Assembly: GCF_004827385.1 (NCBI RefSeq)
Contig: NZ_SRXN01000039.1
Location: 1-58,096 of the forward strand
Length of the DNA stretch: 58,096 bases
Source of the DNA: Ensifer sp. MPMI2T
GTDB taxonomy: Bacteria > Pseudomonadota > Alphaproteobacteria > Rhizobiales > Rhizobiaceae
Reading direction: 5' to 3'
In this document: positions 53,435-58,096 of the stretch, piece by piece
How the letters are laid out: the number at the start of each line of letters is the position of its first letter
Position numbering within the stretch: the first letter of the stretch is position 1
Program-made: the position numbers and the translations under genes
The notes under the pieces: model-generated
Database searches by the model: none
Seen by the model: only the letters and a program-made list of their open reading frames with translations
Told to the model about the DNA's origin: nothing

Positions 53435-53682
53435 ATGAATGACGATATAACCTTAGCGCACAAGCATAGCGCCAACCATCGAGCGGAAATCGAGGCCAGC
53501 TCACTTTGTGGCTGCTTTTACTGCTGCGCGACCTTCCAACCTGCTGAGATCGAAGAGTGGGTAGACGAGATCGGACAGCTCTTTGCCCACGTTGCGGCAT
53601 CGATTCCATGATCGGTGACGCATCAGGCTTCCCCGTGACGGCGGTCGACTTCCTGACACGGATGAATCGATATTGGTTCTAG
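53435..53682 (+). pseudogene. Small Cys-rich (zinc-ribbon-like) protein, frameshifted
   Basis: ATG 53435 opens MNDDITLAHKHSANHRAEIE, then SLCGCFYCCATFQPAEIEEW. After VDEIGQ the frame shifts near 53578, and the second half is in another frame: ALCPRCGIDSMIGDASGFPV, ending LTRMNRYWF at the TAG at 53680-53682. Two CxxC pairs form a probable zinc ribbon. Intact relatives are short cytoplasmic proteins of unknown function. Confidence 0.6.
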
Positions 53683-53969
53683 CAGTGGCCCACGTCCGGA
53701 TTGGGCCGATACTGTTGAAAAAGTCCAAACTCGGGGCTCGCCGAAAATTCGGCCAATTCGCGATCTCAGTGAATGTTACTGCTCAATGCAATCACAATTA
53801 CGCTACGCGGCTCACACGCTCCTTGATCGCAAAATTGGCAGGTCCCCCACCTCAATTTTCTCTGTCGGCTTCTACGGCCCTCCAAAAAATCAGACGTCGC
53901 AGAAAACGGACTTTTTCAACACTATCGGCCAACACCGGAAATTCACAGGCTATCGGTTAAGGGTAGCAA

Positions 53970-54050
53970 TGGTGAAGGTTTTTCGATGCGGGCCGCAGCG
54001 TGACGGTCGCGGCTGGGCCTGTGTCGGCCCGCATCGAAAAACCTTCACCA
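53970..54050. repeat. Perfect 25-bp inverted repeat with 31-base centre
   Basis: The left arm (53970-53994) starts TGGTGAAGGTTTTTCGATGC; the right arm (54026-54050) is its exact reverse complement. The centre is 53995-54025. There is no U-run and no adjacent coding gene in the same orientation, so a simple terminator is unlikely. It may be a miniature transposable element, a recombination product or a stable RNA hairpin. Confidence 0.85.
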
Positions 54051-54192
54051 AATAAGAGATTCGTTTCCTTCACGGATGACCGCAACGGGGTCGGATACGG
54101 ACGCTGTGCAGAAGGGTCGAATCCGGATTGTCACGCACCCCGCTTGTTAGGCGATCGGGAACAGGATGGTGGCAAGCCCCGTTCATCGGATG

Positions 54193-55014
54193 CTATAGTC
54201 GGCCGAGCAACTCCGACTTCTTGGCCTCGAATTCCTGATCCGTGAGAATGCCTTTCGCATGAAGTGCCGCGAGGCGTTCGATCTTGTCGAAGATGTCCTC
54301 ATCCGACCGAACCCCCTCCGGCGCTGGATGTGCCCCTTGTGGCTCGGCGGATTCCGATGCGAACGGCGCAGCCGTGGCGGCGGATGTTCCGGTACCCGGC
54401 GTTGGTTCCTTGCCGCCCTGCGGTACCACATCCAGTTCGGAAATCTTCACCAGCCCATGCTGAGAGGTAAAGCTCAGCGACTGGTCGCCGCCTTGCTGCT
54501 GCGAGAACCCGCCAATGCGATGGTCCTTCGTGTCATAGACCGTAACCCGGCCGCCGATATCGATGGCCAGCCGTCGGGTTGTCGGGAAAAAGGCATAGCG
54601 CAGGTCATTCTGCGCCCCGGTCGAGGCAGGATGCCCTAACTCCTCGGGCCACCAGTTCCCAGCCGACAGCGCGCCAGGCACGAACAGGCTGACGCCGCCG
54701 CCCTGACCTTGATATTGGGACTGGCGCGACGTCGGCGGGCCCAGCAAATCCATGCCGCGCACCAAGGCCGCAAGCTCGGAACAAATCCCGGCCACCTTCG
54801 CCTTCAGCGCATTGTTGAACATGTCGCCGACCATGATCATGCCGCCCTGCGACCATTGCCCCATCCCACCCAGATCGGGATGGTTGAATTGGGCCTGTGT
54901 CGCCTGTCCGGCGATAATCGCCATCAGAAGGTGCTCCACCGCGCCGAAGCTGACCCCGTACCGCTCTGCAATCCCTCCCAGTGTCCGTCGGCCCTCTTCA
55001 CGGAGTTGTCTCAT
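54193..55014 (-). CDS. SHOCT-domain protein
   Basis: 273 residues. The N-terminus has an HTH-like stretch (EGRRTLGGIAERYGVSFGAV) followed by a Gly/Gln-rich central region (GGMGQWSQGGMIMVGDMFNN, LFVPGALSAGNWWPEEL) and DLRYAFFPTTRRLAIDIGGR. After an Ala/Pro-rich linker the last 35 residues form a SHOCT domain (DKIERLAALHAKGILTDQEF, EAKKSELL). SHOCT modules mediate oligomerisation; the role of the rest is unknown. The gene lies 56 bases downstream of the cyclase-TPR gene and may share its transcript. Confidence 0.8.
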   Translation of the reverse strand: MRQLREEGRRTLGGIAERYGVSFGAVEHLLMAIIAGQATQAQFNHPDLGGMGQWSQGGMIMVGDMFNNALKAKVAGICSELAALVRGMDLLGPPTSRQSQYQGQGGGVSLFVPGALSAGNWWPEELGHPASTGAQNDLRYAFFPTTRRLAIDIGGRVTVYDTKDHRIGGFSQQQGGDQSLSFTSQHGLVKISELDVVPQGGKEPTPGTGTSAATAAPFASESAEPQGAHPAPEGVRSDEDIFDKIERLAALHAKGILTDQEFEAKKSELLGRL

Positions 55015-55070
55015 CGCGATCGCTTCCTTACTCCTCTCCGCTGACGACGCATGTCTGTCCCGTTTCGTAT

Positions 55071-56834
55071 TTAGATGGAGACACCAGCGTCGCGGAGTCC
55101 GTCCATCAGTCGATCGAGCAGATTGGGATCCCGGTAGGGTAAAGCCCGCTTGAGATGATCGACAGAAAAGTTCGAGTTAACCTCCAGTACCTCACGCCAA
55201 TAGCGCCGCGCTTCTTCGTGGCGCCCGATTTGACCATAGAGACAGGCGAGATAAAAGCGCGTCATGTCTGATCGCGGCGCAAGCGTTAGCCGACGCTTGA
55301 AGGCGATCTCGGCCTCGTTAAAGCGCCCGAGGCTCAATAGCGCCCTCCCCAGGAAATGCAGCGACAGGTCGAATTGCGGGTCAAGCCGGTGAGCCCGTGT
55401 ATACAGCGCCAGGGCGTCTTCGTGCCGACCCTGGAAATCCCTTATACCGCCAAGTGCCGTATAGACGCTGGCCGAATTGGGGTCGAGTTCGATCGCCCGC
55501 TCTGCAGCGCGCTCCGCTTCATCCAGACGTCGCATAAAGGCAAGAACAAGCGAGAGTGCGTGATGGCCTTGCGGCTCGGTATCGTCCGTGTCGATTGCCT
55601 TATGTGCCAGCTCGAACGCCTGTGTGAGATTGTCAGGCGTCGCGCCGTTCCACTGGTTGATGAATTCGGTCAAGGCGATGATCGAGAGCGAAGCATAGGC
55701 AGCCGCCAGGCCCGGATCGATGGCGACGGCGCGCTCCAGCATGCTGCGCGCCTCCAAGGACGAAACGGAGTTGAAGTGCAGAATGGACTGACGGGCGCGG
55801 ACGAGCAGGTCATAGGCTTCCGGATCGACCTTGGCGCGGCTCTCGCGCCGCTCCTCTTCGCCGGCTGTCAGCTTGACCTTGAGCGCGTTGACGATAGTGC
55901 GGGTCACCTCGTCCTGAACAGCAAAGATATCCTCAAGTCCGCGGTCGTAGCGCTCGGCCCAAAGATGACCGCCGGTCATACCGTCGATCATCTGGGCGTT
56001 GATGCGGATTCGGTCGGTGGCCCGGCGCACGCTGCCTTCAAGGATGTAGCGGACGCCGAGTTCCCGGCTCACCTTGCGGATGTCCGGCGTCTTGCCTTTG
56101 TAGGCGAAAGAGGAATTCCGGGCGATCACGAAGAGGCCGGAAACCTTGGAAAGATCGGTGATGATGTCCTCGGTGATGCCATCGGCGAAATAACCCTGCT
56201 CCGGGTCGCCGGACATGTTATCGAACGGCAGGACGGCTATCGATGGCTTCTTTGGAAGCTGCGGCGGGGTTTCGGCAGCAGTCTTGGTGGGATCGTTCGT
56301 GCGGTCGTTCGGCGACCAGCTCCAGACATGCACCGGGCGCTCGAGGTTCTTGACCTCGTGATAGCCGCTGTCGACGAAATCGATGCCGACGCGGCCATGT
56401 ACATATTCGTGGACGCCGTCCGAAATCGCTACGCCGCCGGGATTGGCGAGCGTCTCGAGACGGGCAGCCACGTTGACCCCATCGCCGTAGAGGTCGCTGT
56501 CCTCGACCATGATATCGCCCAGGTTAACACCGACGCGGAGAACGATAGCCCGGTCTTCCGGCATGTCTCTGTTCGCGGCCGCCATGGCCTGCTGAAGGGT
56601 CGCGGCGCACTCGACGGCGTTGACGGCGCTCCCGAATTCGACAAACACGCCGTCGCCGGTCCGCTTGAAGACGCGGCCCTGATGGATTGCGACGAGCGGC
56701 TCCAGCACCTCTTTCCACCGCGCCATGAGCAGCGTGTGGGTGCTTTTCTCGTCCCGCTCCATAAGCCGGCTGTAACCGACCACGTCAGCGGCCAATATGG
56801 CAGCAAGCCGACGTCTGATGGATTCGTTGGCCAT
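55071..56834 (-). CDS. Class III adenylate/guanylate cyclase with TolB-like and TPR domains
   Basis: 587 residues from ATG 56834 (MANESIRRRLAAILAADVVG); ATG 56861 would add nine. Residues ~8-170 are a class III cyclase domain: AADVVGYS and RTGDGVFVEF provide the two metal-binding Asp, and YGDGVNVAARLE is the dimer-interface motif. Next is a TolB-like segment (IAVLPFDNMSGDPEQGYFAD, YILEGSVRRATDRI), then about five tetratricopeptide repeats to the end. Such proteins are common in rhizobia. The TPR part probably senses or docks a partner. No membrane segment is seen. Confidence 0.88.
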   Translation of the reverse strand: MANESIRRRLAAILAADVVGYSRLMERDEKSTHTLLMARWKEVLEPLVAIHQGRVFKRTGDGVFVEFGSAVNAVECAATLQQAMAAANRDMPEDRAIVLRVGVNLGDIMVEDSDLYGDGVNVAARLETLANPGGVAISDGVHEYVHGRVGIDFVDSGYHEVKNLERPVHVWSWSPNDRTNDPTKTAAETPPQLPKKPSIAVLPFDNMSGDPEQGYFADGITEDIITDLSKVSGLFVIARNSSFAYKGKTPDIRKVSRELGVRYILEGSVRRATDRIRINAQMIDGMTGGHLWAERYDRGLEDIFAVQDEVTRTIVNALKVKLTAGEEERRESRAKVDPEAYDLLVRARQSILHFNSVSSLEARSMLERAVAIDPGLAAAYASLSIIALTEFINQWNGATPDNLTQAFELAHKAIDTDDTEPQGHHALSLVLAFMRRLDEAERAAERAIELDPNSASVYTALGGIRDFQGRHEDALALYTRAHRLDPQFDLSLHFLGRALLSLGRFNEAEIAFKRRLTLAPRSDMTRFYLACLYGQIGRHEEARRYWREVLEVNSNFSVDHLKRALPYRDPNLLDRLMDGLRDAGVSI

Positions 56835-57214
56835 ATGCAATGACGCCTTCCTAGCACCCATTGTCCAAATTTTACTGCCGTATTGCTGCCATGTCTATTT
56901 GGCTTGAGGCCGGCCTTGGTCGACAACCAACGTTAGAGTGCGCAACGTTCACTTGTGCGCGCCCTATCCCCGTTGAAGGGACGGACGGGAACTTCCGCTC
57001 GCCAACCGCTACCGCCGTCGAGAGCCGCGGAGCTAAAGGTCGTCTTTGGCGCCAATTTCAGACCTTGGCATCGGGCGGCCATGTGTCCGGTTTTCGTGTT
57101 GCACCTCCTAGCAGCGGACGGTCGGCAGTCGGCCCGAATTAAGACGCTCGCGCCTATCCCTCGCCTTGAGTGGATTCGAACCGCAACAGCCAAGGAAGTG
57201 GATCACGGTTGGAA
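56835..57214. other. Intergenic stretch upstream of the cyclase gene
   Basis: About 380 bases. It should contain the cyclase promoter on the minus strand. No additional gene recognised. Confidence 0.5.
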
Positions 57215-57507
57215 TCACTCGTCGCCGAACTCGAAGGGCCATATCTGGGCGCCATGCAGGATGCGCAGAATGCGAATCCGGTCCGCTGTCACCATGTAAG
57301 CCGCGATGTAGGGTGTGCGCGGAACTACTAACTCCCTCGTGCCCTCAACTCGACCTGGACGACCGCTTTCGGGAAAGTCGAGGAGACGTCGAACGGCTCG
57401 CGCAATCTCCTCGTCGACGGGACCGCCGCCCTCGGATTTTCACTTTCAATGAAGCTGAAGATAGCGTCTCGATCGTCAAGCGCATACTGCGCCCAAACAA
57501 GCCTCAT
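57215..57507 (-). pseudogene. ParE/RelE-type toxin, frameshifted
   Basis: ATG 57507 overlaps the antitoxin stop. The frame starts MRLVWAQYALDDRDAIFSFI, ESENPRAAV, then loses register near 57425. In another frame DEEIARAVRRLLDFPESGRP, TRELVVPRTPYIAAYMV and ADRIRILRILHGAQIWP complete a ParE fold to a TGA at 57215. A one-base deletion in the VxVDEEIA region explains it. The protein as read is truncated after about 30 native residues and probably non-toxic. Confidence 0.75.
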
Positions 57508-57815
57508 CGGCCGCCAGCCCCTGTCTTATGCAGGGCTGCCGCCCGGCGCTCGCGGAAGCGAGCCTCAACATCGGCGTCCTCGAAATCGGGTCGCGTGTCC
57601 TCGAGGGCCTGCAACACTTTGGCGCGGAACCAGGCATCGTGGGCGTCACTGCTACCGACCATTTCAAGTGGCAATGAGCCTTCGTTCGCCGTCCGAGTTA
57701 GAAGGATTCGAACAGCATCCGAGACTGTCAGCCCCATGTTCTGTAGGACGGCGGTGGCGCGGTCCTTAATGTCGGCATCAATCCGCGTCTGGACCAGTGC
57801 ATTTGCAGCCATCAC
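57504..57815 (-). CDS. RelB/DinJ-type antitoxin
   Basis: 103 residues. The N-terminal ribbon-helix-helix is ALVQTRIDADIKDRATAVLQ, NMGLTVSDAVRILLTRTANE, as in DinJ/RelB. The acidic C-terminal half (LEDTRPDFEDADVEARF) would wrap the toxin. Its stop overlaps the toxin start (ATGA, 57504-57507). The antitoxin frame is intact although the toxin is not, as expected when an addiction module decays. Confidence 0.85.
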   Translation of the reverse strand: MMAANALVQTRIDADIKDRATAVLQNMGLTVSDAVRILLTRTANEGSLPLEMVGSSDAHDAWFRAKVLQALEDTRPDFEDADVEARFRERRAAALHKTGAGGR

Positions 57816-57865
57816 AAATCTCCTTCACAAAGCGTCAATGTAGTGCAATTGCATGACATAATCCA

Positions 57866-57914
57866 GTATCGCCGCGAACGTTGAAACGGCGAGCCTCAAC
57901 GTTCCCGGCGATAC
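57866..57914. repeat. Inverted repeat formed by two facing copies of the dif-like motif
   Basis: Arms of 19 bases (57866-57884 and 57896-57914) pair at 18 positions around an 11-base centre. Each arm carries GTATCGCCG and GAACGTTGA (one base between). The left arm is preceded by CATAATCC and the right, on the other strand, by GCATAATG, so the dif-like half-site is present in both orientations here. Confidence 0.65.
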
Positions 57915-57927
57915 ATTATGCGATCTT
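57901..57927 (-). repeat. dif-like 27-bp repeat, copy A
   Basis: Minus strand: AAGATCGCATAATGTATCGC then CGGGAAC. It is the reference copy for the comparison with 23609 (25 of 27 identical), 27054 and 35498. It lies beside the RelB-ParE remnant, as pdif-type sites often lie beside toxin-antitoxin genes. Confidence 0.6.
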
Positions 57928-58015
57928 CTGTAACGGGCTTTGCGTCAATCCCTTGGGAGCGTAATCCCTACCGGCGGATCAACTCGTTAGTAGCCTCTCC
58001 CGACGAGACAGGGCT

Positions 58016-58096
58016 GACACCCCATCGTGGGTGTCTGCGTCTGCCTCGGAGGCCAATTCGCCAAGGGGACCGGCGGTTCTGGATGCAGCCGGTCCC
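58016..58096. other. Two hairpins at the window end
   Basis: GACACCC/GGGTGTC (58016-58022 and 58029-58035) and GGGACCGGC/GCCGGTCCC (58066-58074 and 58088-58096) are perfect stems of 7 and 9 pairs. No U-run follows inside the window. They could belong to an RNA, a terminator or a site that continues beyond the end. Confidence 0.35.

Noticed and set aside
55356..56843. 495-codon open frame on the plus strand
   Set aside because: Antisense to the cyclase-TPR gene, whose domains are unmistakable. No recognisable protein in this frame.
57160..57190. GGTTCGAATCC on the minus strand, like a tRNA T-arm
   Set aside because: The flanking bases do not form a five-pair T-stem, and no anticodon stem, D-arm or acceptor stem can be built around it.

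Overview
The window looks like an accessory replicon (megaplasmid or genomic island) of an alphaproteobacterium of the Rhizobiales, most likely Rhizobiaceae. This is judged from the GC-rich codon use, the many ABC importers with twin-arginine binding proteins, the FCD-type GntR regulators, and broken transposase families that recur in rhizobial plasmids. No rRNA, tRNA, replication or partition genes, CRISPR array or other core genes were seen. About 20 genes or gene pieces are truncated, frameshifted or fused, so this is heavily rearranged DNA in which several operons remain intact.

Layout. 1-8.0 kb: a tyrosine-integrase relic fused to a headless SDR gene, then a Tat-exported metallo-beta-lactamase-fold hydrolase, an ABM monooxygenase, a Tat-exported VOC protein, an AraC regulator, a GMC oxidoreductase and half of a second one. 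8.1-23.1 kb: two convergent operons forming one apparent catabolic system. The plus-strand operon encodes a stand-alone Rieske protein, a Rieske-type oxygenase without its own cluster, a GST-like protein, an 8-oxoguanine-deaminase-like amidohydrolase and a BMP-type (nucleoside/purine) ABC importer. The minus-strand operon encodes a PotABCD-like importer, a guanine-deaminase-like enzyme, a GntR regulator and a flavin reductase. 23.1-27.1 kb: relics, a long AG microsatellite and an intact Xre-RES toxin-antitoxin pair. 27.3-35.4 kb: a polar amino-acid ABC importer with two binding proteins, an M28 and an M20 hydrolase, and a divergent GntR regulator. 35.4-41.2 kb: IS6 and ISL3 relics, TetR, a membrane protein, an NDH-2-like dehydrogenase and a broken EmrAB-type pump. 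41.2-44.5 kb: a nitrate-type ABC importer behind a sigma-54 promoter. 44.5-58.1 kb: LysR, GST, LuxR, beta-lactamase, flavodoxin and IS1182 fragments around intact genes for a FadL porin, AraC-SDR, an Acg-like nitroreductase, a SHOCT protein and a cyclase-TPR protein, ending with a RelB-type antitoxin and a frameshifted ParE toxin.

Two results stand out. First, the plus-strand operon has the parts list of the NdmC/NdmE methylxanthine N7-demethylase (a cluster-less oxygenase, a GST-like partner and a Rieske domain on another protein), joined to purine-type deaminases and a purine-type importer. I infer a pathway for a methylated or otherwise modified purine. A TGCA-N9-TGCA motif before both operons could be the operator of the local GntR protein. 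Second, a 27-bp motif, one half of which matches the XerC side and centre of dif, occurs four times in the same orientation (23.6, 27.05, 35.5 and 57.9 kb). It separates the window into the toxin-antitoxin block, the amino-acid/peptidase operon and the rest, which resembles pdif-style modules.
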